Origin: Asanoa siamensis
Lineage (GTDB): Bacteria > Actinomycetota > Actinomycetes > Mycobacteriales > Micromonosporaceae
Length of the DNA stretch: 64,000 nucleotides
Direction: 5' to 3'
Assembly: GCF_016862555.1 (NCBI RefSeq)
Contig: NZ_BONE01000024.1
Coordinates: 1-64,000 of the forward strand
Shown: one piece after another, positions 16,859 to 25,669 of the stretch
How positions within the stretch are numbered: the stretch's first letter is position 1
Layout: each line of letters opens with the position of its first letter
Translations under genes and position numbers: made by a program
The notes under the pieces: model-generated
Told to the model about the DNA's origin: nothing
The model's database searches: none
What the model saw: only the letters and a program-made list of their open reading frames with translations

Positions 16859-19800
16859 TCAGTCGGGCTCCGCCCAGGCCGTCTGCACGAGGTTGGCGCC
16901 GTCGCTGCGGCGCAGCAGCACACCGCGACCCGGGGGCTGCGGGGCGGGCCGCAGGTTGCCCAGCACGGCGCCCTCGTTGGGGTTGCCGGACATCAGGAAG
17001 CCCGGGGAGTCGAGATCGGTGAGCTGTCGCAGGATCGGCTCGTACATGGCCCGCGAGACACCACCGCTGCGGCGCGCGAGGATCAGGTGGAAGCCGATGT
17101 CGCGGGCCGGTGGCAGCAGGTCGACGAGCCGCTCCAGCGGGTTGCCGCTGCTGGCGGCGACCATGTCGTAGTCGTCGACGATCAGGTAGATCTCCGGGCC
17201 GGCCCACCAGCTCCGGTTGCGGAGCTGCTCGGTCGTCACGTCCGGTCCGGGCAGCCGCTCGGTCAGCGCCTGGTGGATCCCGCCGACCATGGGCGCCGTC
17301 GTCTGCGCCGACGTCGTGTAGTCCAGCAGGTGGTCGCCCTCGACCACGCCGAGCAGCGTGCGCCGGTAGTCCACGAGCAGGATCTTCGCCTGGTCCGGGG
17401 TGTGCCGCGCGACGATCGACCGCGCGATCAGCCGGAGCAGGTTGGTCTTGCCGCACTCGCCGTCGCCGAAGACCATCAGGTGCGGCTCGCTCGCGAACGG
17501 CAGGTGGACGGGCGCCAGCCGCGTCTCGTTGAGCCCGATCGGGATGCCCGGCCGGTCCGGCTCGACCACCGCGGCGAGCTCCGCGACGGGCAGCAGCCGG
17601 GGCAGCAGCCGTACCGCCGGCGCGGGTTCGTGCGGCCATGCCTCGCGGACCCGGCGCACCAGGTCCGCGGTCGCGGCCGCCAGGTCGTCGGCACCGGTGC
17701 GGCCGTCGGCGCGCGGCACGGCGGCCAGGAAGTGCAGCTTGTCGCGGGTCAGGCCGCGGCCGGGCGTGCCTTCCGGCACGTTGGCGGCCGCCCGCCGGTC
17801 GATCTCGGAGTCGGTCGGGTCGCCCAGGCGCAGCTCGAGCCGGGAGCCGAACAGCTCCCGCAGGTTGTAGCGGACCTCCGACCAGCGGGTCGCGGTCAGC
17901 ACGATGTGGACGCCGAACCCCAGGCAGCGCGGGGCGAGCCGGGAGATGATCTCCTCCTGCTGCTCGAACTCCTCGCGCATGGTGCCCCAGCCGTCGACGA
18001 CGAGGAACACGTCGCCGAACGGGTCGTCGGTGACCTCGCCCCGGGCGCGCATAGCCCGGTACGCGTCGATCGACTCGACCCCGAGCTCGGTGAAGCGCGC
18101 CTCCCGCTCGTCGAGCAGCACGCTCACCTCGGCGACCGTGCGCCGGACGGCCTCGACGTTGCGCCGCACGGCCACCCCGGAGGTGTGCGGGAGGCCTTCC
18201 AGCGCCCGCAGCGCCCCACCGCCCAGGTCGATGCCGAAGAACTGCACCTCGCGCGGGCTGTGGGTCAGGGCCAGGGCACAGAGCATCGAGCGCAGCAGGG
18301 TGCTCTTGCCGGACCGCGGACCACCGACGATGACCACGTTGCCGCCGGCCCCGGCCAGGTCGACCAGGAACGGGTCGCGGCGCTGCTCGAACGGCCGGTC
18401 CTCGATGCCCACCGGCACCTGGAGCGTCTCCGCGCCCGCGACGAGACCCCGCCGCGGGTCGGCGACCGGCTCGCCGAGCATGGCGTCCAGCGGCGGTGCG
18501 TCGTCCAGCGGCGGCAGCCAGACCCGGTGTGCGGGCGGCCCCTGGCGCAGCCGGTCGACGATGATGTCGAGCATCGAGACGGCGCGGCCCGCCTCCGCAC
18601 CCTCGTCGGCCACGCCGACCTCGTCGTCGACCGGCAGGTCGGCCGGGATCGGCACGTGGTCGGTGCCGTAGCGGGCGATCCGGCGGCGGACCAGGGCCTG
18701 CGCCCTCGGCCCGGACACCACTGCCGGCCGGTACGCGCCCGACACGTACGCGGCCCGGAACCGCTGCATCGGCAGGGTGCCCGCCTTGAGGTAGCCGTGG
18801 CCCGGCGCGTTGGGCAGCTCGTACGCGTCCGGCACGCCCAGCACCACGCGGCTCTCCATCGGGGAGAACGTGCGCAGGCCGATCCGGTACGACAGGTGGG
18901 TGTCGAGCCCGCGCAGCCGGCCCTCCTCGAGCCGCTGGCTGGCCAGCAGCAGGTGGACGCCGAGCGACCGGCCGAGCCGGCCGATCGTCACGAACAGGTC
19001 GATGAAGTCCGGCTTGGCCGCGAGCAGCTCGCTGAACTCGTCGCAGATGATCAGCAGGCTGGGCAGCGGGTCGAGCGGCTCACCGGCGAGCCGCGCCTTC
19101 TCGTACTCGTACCGTGAGACGTAGTTGCCCGCGGCCCGCAACAGCTCCTGGCGGCGCACCAGCTCGCCGGCGACCGCGTCCTCCATGCGGTCCACCATCG
19201 ACAGCTCGTCGGCGAGGTTGGTGATGACCGCGCTGGTGTGTGGCAGCACGTCCAGCGACGCGAACGTCGCCCCGCCCTTGAAGTCGACGAGGACGAGGTT
19301 GAGCTCCTCGGACGAGTGGGTGACGGCCAGGGAGACCACGATGGTACGCAGCAGCTCGCTCTTGCCGGAGCCGGTCGCCCCGATGATCAGGCCGTGCGGC
19401 CCCATGCCGTCCTGTGCCGCCTCCTTGAAGTCGAGCTCCACGACGGCGGAGTCCGGGCTGATGCCGAGCGGGATGCGCAGCCGGTCGCGCTCGGGGCGGC
19501 GCTGCCAGGTCCGGGTCGTGTCGACCGCGCCGGCGTCGCCGAGCCCGAGCAGCTCCGGCAGCTCCATCACCCGGGCCGTCGCCTCGACGCTCTCGACGTG
19601 CTGGGAGAGCCGGTGCGGGGCGAGCTGGCGGGCGAGGCCGGTGGCCTGCTCGACGGTGAGCCGGTCGGGGACGCCGAGGGCCAGCGTGCGGTCACCGCGG
19701 TCGGCAGAGAGAGACTCCGCCGTGACGTCGAGGGCGAGCAGCCAGCGGCCCGCGTCACGCGGGACGGTGCCGGCGAGGTCGAGTACGGTCACGCCCAGCA

Positions 19801-20854
19801 CGCCGGCACCGTGCAGCTGCGAGGTGGCCGGCACGTCGCCGCCGTCGAGCACGATCACCAGGTGCGGCGCGGTCGTCAGCGGCTTGGCGTCCGGCGAGTG
19901 CCGGGGGCGGATGGCGAGCTCCTCGCGGAACGCCGCCTCGAGCGCGGTCGTCGACTCGAAGACCAGCCGCGTCGCGCCGGCTCCGTCGACGACCCGGTCG
20001 TCCTGCGCGTGCGGCAACCACTTGACCCAGTCCCAGTCGGCCCGCCGCTCGGCCGCGGTGACGACCGCGACACGCAGGTCGTCCGGCGAGTGGAAGGTGG
20101 CGAGCTGGGCCAGCAGGGCCCGGCTGAGCCCGAGCAGCGGCCCGCGGTCGCCGCGCAGCGCGACCCGGCTGAACGAGCGGAGCTGGATCGCCAGCGGCAG
20201 GTCCGGCACGACCGAGTGTGCCCGGACGAAGCGGCGCAGCGCGATCGCGGTCAACGGTTCGAGGTCCTCGACCGGCCGGGTCTCCGGCGGCACGATCGTG
20301 ACCGCGAGCCGCTGCGTGCCGACGGCCAGCCGGACCTCGGCGAAGTCGTCGTCGGTGGTGCGCCGTTCCCAGAGCCGGCGGGACGCGGCGACCGCCCACA
20401 GTGCCGTGGGCGCCGGGTGCCGCCACAGCAACGCGGTGCGCTGCTGCGCGGCCGCGCCCCGGGCCTGCCGGCGGGCCTGGGCCAGGTAGCGCAGGTAGTC
20501 GCGGCGTTGCGCGTCCACCTCGGCCCGGGTGTTCTGGCCGGAGCCGCCCATCGAGGTCATCGCCATGCCGAGCATGGACAGGCCGAACAGGCCACCGACC
20601 ACATAGGTCAGTGTGCCGCCGCCGCGACCGGAGTAGAGGATCGCCATCGCCGCGACGCCGGCCACCATCGGCACGATCATCAGGAGCTGCAGCGGGCTGC
20701 GGGGGAGTGGGTCGGACAGCTCCGGCGGCGGCTCCAGCGTCAGTTCGCCGCGCGGCAGGGCGGGCGGTGGCTGTCGGGGCGGCCGGCGGAACAGGGCGGT
20801 CCCCGCGACGCCGTCACCGCCGCCGGAGCGGGGTCCACCGTCCAATACCTCCAC
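16859..20854 (-). CDS. eccC: Type VII secretion ATPase EccC (three FtsK/SpoIIIE-like domains)
   Basis: About 1331 residues, the normal length for a fused EccCa/EccCb. An N-terminal motif (FRRPPRQPPPALPRGE) precedes two membrane segments (about 60-105). Three ATPase domains follow. The first has Walker A GATGSGKS (about 490) and Walker B LLIICDEFSE. The second has GGPRSGKS (about 842) and FLVVDGWG. The third has GDGECGKT (about 1128) and IYLIVDDYD. EccC is the motor that selects substrates. The GTG at 20854 is preferred because TATAGC on the minus strand 18 nt upstream could be a promoter -10; an ATG at 20935 would add 27 residues. It heads the long minus-strand operon. Confidence 0.93.
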   Translation of the reverse strand: MEVLDGGPRSGGGDGVAGTALFRRPPRQPPPALPRGELTLEPPPELSDPLPRSPLQLLMIVPMVAGVAAMAILYSGRGGGTLTYVVGGLFGLSMLGMAMTSMGGSGQNTRAEVDAQRRDYLRYLAQARRQARGAAAQQRTALLWRHPAPTALWAVAASRRLWERRTTDDDFAEVRLAVGTQRLAVTIVPPETRPVEDLEPLTAIALRRFVRAHSVVPDLPLAIQLRSFSRVALRGDRGPLLGLSRALLAQLATFHSPDDLRVAVVTAAERRADWDWVKWLPHAQDDRVVDGAGATRLVFESTTALEAAFREELAIRPRHSPDAKPLTTAPHLVIVLDGGDVPATSQLHGAGVLGVTVLDLAGTVPRDAGRWLLALDVTAESLSADRGDRTLALGVPDRLTVEQATGLARQLAPHRLSQHVESVEATARVMELPELLGLGDAGAVDTTRTWQRRPERDRLRIPLGISPDSAVVELDFKEAAQDGMGPHGLIIGATGSGKSELLRTIVVSLAVTHSSEELNLVLVDFKGGATFASLDVLPHTSAVITNLADELSMVDRMEDAVAGELVRRQELLRAAGNYVSRYEYEKARLAGEPLDPLPSLLIICDEFSELLAAKPDFIDLFVTIGRLGRSLGVHLLLASQRLEEGRLRGLDTHLSYRIGLRTFSPMESRVVLGVPDAYELPNAPGHGYLKAGTLPMQRFRAAYVSGAYRPAVVSGPRAQALVRRRIARYGTDHVPIPADLPVDDEVGVADEGAEAGRAVSMLDIIVDRLRQGPPAHRVWLPPLDDAPPLDAMLGEPVADPRRGLVAGAETLQVPVGIEDRPFEQRRDPFLVDLAGAGGNVVIVGGPRSGKSTLLRSMLCALALTHSPREVQFFGIDLGGGALRALEGLPHTSGVAVRRNVEAVRRTVAEVSVLLDEREARFTELGVESIDAYRAMRARGEVTDDPFGDVFLVVDGWGTMREEFEQQEEIISRLAPRCLGFGVHIVLTATRWSEVRYNLRELFGSRLELRLGDPTDSEIDRRAAANVPEGTPGRGLTRDKLHFLAAVPRADGRTGADDLAAATADLVRRVREAWPHEPAPAVRLLPRLLPVAELAAVVEPDRPGIPIGLNETRLAPVHLPFASEPHLMVFGDGECGKTNLLRLIARSIVARHTPDQAKILLVDYRRTLLGVVEGDHLLDYTTSAQTTAPMVGGIHQALTERLPGPDVTTEQLRNRSWWAGPEIYLIVDDYDMVAASSGNPLERLVDLLPPARDIGFHLILARRSGGVSRAMYEPILRQLTDLDSPGFLMSGNPNEGAVLGNLRPAPQPPGRGVLLRRSDGANLVQTAWAEPD

Positions 20855-20969
20855 GAGCGGCGATGCTATACGCGTCGCGGGCCTACCGTCTTCTCGTCGC
20901 CTGGCCGCCTGGCGAACGTCGGCTAGACTTCGCATCGCCCATCCGACTCCGTACCCCTGGAAGGTTGCG

Positions 20970-21332
20970 ATGGTCGCCCACGATCTCTCTGTCGACTTCG
21001 CCGCGCTGCGGGAGTTCCACAGCAGCCTCGCGCCCCGGCTCGACCAGGCCCGCGCCGCCCTCGACGCCCTGACCGCGGCGCCCGGCGACGACCGGCCGGC
21101 GCTGGGCGGCTTCCACGACGGGCAGCAGCGGGCCGACCGGCACCAACTCCTGCACGACGAATATGTCCTGCGATTGAGCCGTCTGGTCGACGCGCTCCGT
21201 ATAGCGGAGCAGGCGACGGCCGAGGTCCTGCGGATCTACCTCGACGCCGACGCGGCGGTCGACACGACGAAGGTCGACCGTGAGCTCGACGGGGTGAGTG
21301 AGGTCGGCGATGGCAGCACCAAGGGTGGTTGA
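20970..21332 (+). CDS. Small helical T7SS-locus protein
   Basis: 120 residues, starting MVAHDLSVDFAALREFHSSL, with GGAAGG upstream of the ATG. It has three or so helices and many charged residues, and lacks a WXG turn. Its end overlaps the start of the next gene by 23 nt. It diverges from eccC with about 115 nt between the starts, where both promoters must lie (TAGACT at 20923-20928 is a -10-like hexamer for this gene). Likely an ESX partner protein. Confidence 0.65.
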   Translation: MVAHDLSVDFAALREFHSSLAPRLDQARAALDALTAAPGDDRPALGGFHDGQQRADRHQLLHDEYVLRLSRLVDALRIAEQATAEVLRIYLDADAAVDTTKVDRELDGVSEVGDGSTKGG

Positions 21333-22341
21333 CGAGTTCTACGAGCGCTACCGGCGCGAACCGCACGAGAAGCTGCACCAGATGCTGGCCGAGGGCCGGC
21401 CGGAGCAGGTCGACGCGGTGGCCGAGACCTGGCACCGGGTCGAGCAGCACGTCGGCGGCGTCGCTGACGGGTTGCGCGCGGAGCTGTCCCGGGTCCTGCC
21501 GGCCTGGGACGGCGGCGGCAGCCGGGAGTTCCAGTATCGCCTGGGGCTGATCGTCGCGTACGCGGAGAAGCTCGCGGCGGAGGCGTCGGTGATGCGCACC
21601 GGGCTCACGGTGATGGCGCGGGCGTTGGCCGACACCCAGCGGTTGGCCGAACCCGACCGGCCCGAGCCGCCGCCGGCCGACCCGGCGGCCCTGCTGCTCG
21701 GTCGGGTGCTGGCGGGGGAGGAGCGGGAGAAGGCACGCGAGCGGGTCACCGTGTTGGTGGCCCGGCTCGCCGCGGACTACGCGGTGGCCGACCACCGCAT
21801 CTGGCCGGCCTGCATCCCGGCCGAGCCGGCCGACCTGCCGGCCGGCGTCTCGTCCGGCAGCGAGGCGGTGCCGGGCATCGACGACACGCTGCCGGCGAGG
21901 GTCGACGCGCTGGCCTCGTCGACTCCCGCTCCGGCGGTCACGGCCCTGGCGGGCGCGGCGGACCTGCGCGCGATGCCGGCGGCGGCCGCCGCGGTGTCAC
22001 TGCCGTCGGGCCCGATCACGGCCTCGCCCGGCGCCGCCGCGGTCCCGGTCAGCGTGCTCGGCGGCGCCGGCGGCGCGGTTACCGGTGCCGGCCTGGCCGG
22101 CGCGGTGGCCCGGGACCCGGTCGACCGCCCCGCCACGGCCGTGACGGCCCAGGTGGACAGCGCCGGCGTCCCGATGATGGGCGGCGCGGGTCTGGGCTTC
22201 GGCGGGCGGCCGTCCGAGGGCTACGCGGTCACCGACGGCCGTCTGGCCGAGGGCACGAACGCCTGGGAAACCGACGGCGACCTCGACTGGCAGGCGGGAG
22301 CCGACGCGCCACCACCGATCCTCCGCGACCAGGTCGCGTGA
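21310..22341 (+). CDS. WXG-like protein with Ala/Gly-rich region and W/DAP tail
   Basis: 343 residues. The helical N-terminal domain has the turn LPAWDGGGSREF (W-D-G, about residue 65-67). Further helices run to about residue 150, then an Ala/Pro/Gly-rich stretch. The tail reads TDGRLAEGTNAWETDGDLDW and ends ADAPPPILRDQVA. The tail resembles that of the protein encoded at 14515-15642. ATG at 21310 is chosen with GAGG six bases upstream; a GTG at 21298 would add four residues. Likely an exported substrate of the ESX system. Confidence 0.72.
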   Translation: MAAPRVVDEFYERYRREPHEKLHQMLAEGRPEQVDAVAETWHRVEQHVGGVADGLRAELSRVLPAWDGGGSREFQYRLGLIVAYAEKLAAEASVMRTGLTVMARALADTQRLAEPDRPEPPPADPAALLLGRVLAGEEREKARERVTVLVARLAADYAVADHRIWPACIPAEPADLPAGVSSGSEAVPGIDDTLPARVDALASSTPAPAVTALAGAADLRAMPAAAAAVSLPSGPITASPGAAAVPVSVLGGAGGAVTGAGLAGAVARDPVDRPATAVTAQVDSAGVPMMGGAGLGFGGRPSEGYAVTDGRLAEGTNAWETDGDLDWQAGADAPPPILRDQVA

Positions 22342-22377
22342 TCGACCGCCGGCGCGACGCGGTGATAGAAAGGCTGG

Positions 22378-24420
22378 ATGAGTGTCGACGCCGGCTCGAA
22401 CAAGCGATCAGCGGACCCCTTTCTCGACCTCGACGCGTACGTGCGACTGCCCCGGCTGGGCGGGCTGTTGCTCTCCCCGGACGGCACTCGGCTCGTCGTC
22501 GGCGTGGCCACACCCGACCGCGAGAACAGTCGGTACGCCACCGCCTTGTGGGAGGTCGATCCGGCCGGTGAGCGGCCGGCGCGGCGGCTGACCCGCAGCG
22601 TCAAGGGTGAGTCGTCCGCGGCGTTCACGCCGGCCGGCGACCTGCTGTTCACGTCCGCGCGGCCCGACCCCGACGGCGACGACGGCGAGGGTGAGCCCAA
22701 GGCCGCGCTGTGGCTGCAGCCGGCCGGTGGCGGCGACGCGCGCGTGGTCGCCAAGCTGCCCGGCGGTGTGCAGGGCGTGCTGGTCAGCGCGGGCGGCACC
22801 GTCGTCGCCGGCTCCGGGCTGCTGCCGTCGTCGGCCGATCCCGACGCCGACCGGGAGGCCCGCAAGCGGCGCAAGGACGACGGGATCTCGGCGATCCTGC
22901 ACGAGGAGTACCCGATCCGGTTCTGGGACCACGACCTCGGCCCGGCCCGCGGCCGTCTGCTCGCCGCCGACCTGACCGCGGACGGCGCCCTGCCGTTGCG
23001 GGACCTCACCGGTCACGTGGGCCGGGCGCTCGAGCACGAGAACGAGTGGGACGTCGCGCCCGACGGCCGTACGGTCGTCGCCACGTGGATGGTCGCCGAG
23101 CGGGGCGGTTCGGAGCGGGGCACGCTCGTCGCGATCGACGTGGCGACCGGCGCGCGCCGGGTGCTGGCCGACGATCCCGAGCAGGAATACAGCAACCCGG
23201 TGGTGTCGCCCGACAGCGCCCGGGTGGCCGTCGTGGTGCGGCGACGGTCCTCCGTGGACGATCCCGGCACGGCCTGGCTGGCGCTGCTGCCGCTGGCCGG
23301 CGGGGAGCTCGCGCCGTTGACCGCGGCCTGGGACCGGTGGCCGCGCGGCACCCGCTGGACCCCCGACGGGTCGGCGCTCGTGGTGGGCGCCGACGACGAG
23401 GGCCGCGCTCCACTGTGGCGGGTCGACGCCGCGACGGGGGCGGTGACGCGGCTGACCGAGGACGACGGCGCCTACACCGACGTCCGGATCTCGCCCGACG
23501 GTCGCTGGGTGTACGCCCTGCGCAGCGCGGTCGACAGCCCGCCGGGCCCGGTCAGGGTGCCGCTGTCGGGTGGCCCGGTCGAGGACCTGCCCGGTCCGGC
23601 GGGAGCCGCGGTGCGCGTACCCGGGCGGTTGGAGGAAGTGACGGCGACCGCGGTCGACGGCTCGCCGCTGCGGGCGTGGCTGGCGCTGCCCGCCGACGAT
23701 GCGGCGCCCGTACCCCTGCTGCTCTGGATCCATGGTGGACCGCTCGGCTCGTGGAACGCGTGGACGTGGCGCTGGAACCCGTGGATCGCGGTGGCGCGTG
23801 GCTACGCGGTGCTGCTGCCGGACCCGGGGCTCTCGACGGGCTACGGCTACGAGTTCGTCAAGCGCGGCTGGGGCTCGTGGGGCGACGAGCCGTACACGGA
23901 CCTGCTGGCCCTGACCGACGCGGCGGTGGCCCGCCCGGACGTCGACGAGACCCGCACGGCCGCGATGGGCGGCTCGTTCGGCGGCTACATGGCGAACTGG
24001 ATCGCGGGCCACACGGACCGCTTCGACGCGATCGTCACACACGCGTCGCTGTGGGCGCTGGACCAGATGATGACGACGACGGACGCGGCCTACTACTGGT
24101 CGCGCGAGTTCACGATGGACCGCCTGGACGCGAACTCCCCGCACCACACGGCGGACGCCATCACGACCCCGATGCTGGTGATCCACGGCGACAAGGACTA
24201 CCGCGTCCCCATCGGCGAGGCCTTGCGCCTCTGGTGGGACCTGCTGTCCCGCTCGAAGGACGAGGACGGCACGACGCCGCACAAGTTCCTCTACTTCCCG
24301 GACGAGAACCACTGGATCTTGAAACCGGGGAACGCGAAGGCCTGGTACGCGACAGTGCTGGCCTTCCTCGACCATCACGTCCGCGGGAAGGAGTGGCGGC
24401 GCCCGGACCTGCTCGGCTGA
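22378..24420 (+). CDS. S9 family serine peptidase (acylaminoacyl/dipeptidyl peptidase type)
   Basis: 680 residues. An N-terminal seven-bladed beta-propeller (repeats such as LLLSPDGTRLVVG, VVSPDSARVAV, RISPDGRWVYAL) is joined to a C-terminal alpha/beta hydrolase. The catalytic residues are visible: Ser533 in GGSFGGYMAN, Asp607 in HGDKDYRVP and His645 in DENHWIL. Such enzymes cleave short peptides, usually in the cytoplasm, and no signal peptide is seen. The ATG follows AGAAAGGCTGG. The last 46 nt overlap the 3' end of the gene on the opposite strand. Confidence 0.9.
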   Translation: MSVDAGSNKRSADPFLDLDAYVRLPRLGGLLLSPDGTRLVVGVATPDRENSRYATALWEVDPAGERPARRLTRSVKGESSAAFTPAGDLLFTSARPDPDGDDGEGEPKAALWLQPAGGGDARVVAKLPGGVQGVLVSAGGTVVAGSGLLPSSADPDADREARKRRKDDGISAILHEEYPIRFWDHDLGPARGRLLAADLTADGALPLRDLTGHVGRALEHENEWDVAPDGRTVVATWMVAERGGSERGTLVAIDVATGARRVLADDPEQEYSNPVVSPDSARVAVVVRRRSSVDDPGTAWLALLPLAGGELAPLTAAWDRWPRGTRWTPDGSALVVGADDEGRAPLWRVDAATGAVTRLTEDDGAYTDVRISPDGRWVYALRSAVDSPPGPVRVPLSGGPVEDLPGPAGAAVRVPGRLEEVTATAVDGSPLRAWLALPADDAAPVPLLLWIHGGPLGSWNAWTWRWNPWIAVARGYAVLLPDPGLSTGYGYEFVKRGWGSWGDEPYTDLLALTDAAVARPDVDETRTAAMGGSFGGYMANWIAGHTDRFDAIVTHASLWALDQMMTTTDAAYYWSREFTMDRLDANSPHHTADAITTPMLVIHGDKDYRVPIGEALRLWWDLLSRSKDEDGTTPHKFLYFPDENHWILKPGNAKAWYATVLAFLDHHVRGKEWRRPDLLG

Positions 24421-25655
24421 AGTCTCTCCGACAGGCGGGCCTCGGCGCGGCAGCGCGGATCGAGAGCGTCCAGCAGGGTCGACAACCGGCGCATGACCCG
24501 CATCGCGTCGGGCGGTGGTGGCCGGTCCGCGGAGGCGGCCTCCAGCAGGGCGGCCGTGGCATCGTCCAGGTCCCTACGGATCCACCGCGCACCGGCCGCC
24601 CGCGCCCGCAGGCAGAGCCCGACGGCGAGCAGGAGGCGATCGGTGCGGTTGGCCGCACCGGCGTCGACCACGGCCGTGGCCAGGGCGACCACGTCGTCGA
24701 CCAGGCTCGGGGCCGGCGCCGGTCGGGTCGGATCGAGCAGGTCGTCCAGCGCGTCGAACAGGTCGGCGCCGCCACTCACGCGGGCCCGCAACTCGCGTCG
24801 CAGCGCGCCGGCCTCGTCCGGATCGCTCGGCGCGGCCGCCGGGGCCCGGACCTGTCGCGGAGTCGGCTCGCCGGCCGGGTCGTCCGCTTCCACCACCGCG
24901 ACCGGCCGGTCCAACGGGTCCCGGTCGGCGACCTCGTCGGCGTCGAAAGCGGTCAGGTTGATCATCGGCCCGGCCGTGAGGACGGTGGACCGCTCCGTGT
25001 GGAACTCCTGGATCGCGGCCATCGCCGCCACGAGCTGGTTCATGGCCGCCGTGCCCGAGCCTCCACCCCTGATCGTCACGATCGTCCGCAGCGCGTCCGC
25101 CATGCGGAGCAACAACTCGGCGGCGTCCTTGGCCTCCCGGGTCAGCGGCGCCCGGCGGACCGCCTCGAAGCATTCCACGGCGCGATCGACATCGACGGTC
25201 GCGCTCGGCGGGAGCCCGTCGTGCAGGATGCGGGCGGTGAGGTCCGGTCCCTGCAGCAGGCTGACCAGGTTCCTCAGGTAGAGCTGGCCGAGGGTGAGCT
25301 GGCAGTTCTCCCACACGGCCGGCGGCAGGTGCCGGCTGGCCAGCGCCTCGCGGATCTGCGCGACGGCGATGTCGCGGTCCCGCGTCGGGCTCAGGTGCGC
25401 CAGGTGCCGCGTGCCGTAGAGCTGGCCGCGCAGCGCCGACACCCGCCGGCGCACCTCGTCGCCGTCCTGGAAGTAGGTGTAGGCCTCGTCGGCGGCCGTG
25501 ATGGCGTCGTTCAGGAACGGGAGTGCCGCGGGCTTGCCGGGACCGGCCCGCCAGTACGCGTTGCTCAGCTCCTGCGCGAGCTCGACCAGCGGACGGGCGC
25601 GGACCGGGCCTTCGAGTGGGCGCAGTTCGGCGCGGAGCTCGTCGATGGTGGACAA
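24375..25655 (-). CDS. Helical-repeat (TPR-like) partner of the CHAT protease
   Basis: 426 residues, almost entirely helical. Segments such as PLVELAQELSNAYWRAGPG, DIAVAQIREALAS, ENCQLTLGQLYLRNL and VDRAVECFEAVRRAP look like tetratricopeptide-type repeats. The start is the TTG at 25655, chosen because GAGGAGAGGAGAACGG lies immediately upstream and the preceding gene stops only 14 nt before. CHAT proteases are commonly fused to or paired with such repeats, which sense a target or hold the protease inactive. The last gene of the module; its 3' end runs 46 nt into the peptidase gene on the other strand. Confidence 0.75.
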   Translation of the reverse strand: MSTIDELRAELRPLEGPVRARPLVELAQELSNAYWRAGPGKPAALPFLNDAITAADEAYTYFQDGDEVRRRVSALRGQLYGTRHLAHLSPTRDRDIAVAQIREALASRHLPPAVWENCQLTLGQLYLRNLVSLLQGPDLTARILHDGLPPSATVDVDRAVECFEAVRRAPLTREAKDAAELLLRMADALRTIVTIRGGGSGTAAMNQLVAAMAAIQEFHTERSTVLTAGPMINLTAFDADEVADRDPLDRPVAVVEADDPAGEPTPRQVRAPAAAPSDPDEAGALRRELRARVSGGADLFDALDDLLDPTRPAPAPSLVDDVVALATAVVDAGAANRTDRLLLAVGLCLRARAAGARWIRRDLDDATAALLEAASADRPPPPDAMRVMRRLSTLLDALDPRCRAEARLSERLQPSRSGRRHSFPRT

Positions 25656-25669
25656 CCGTTCTCCTCTCC

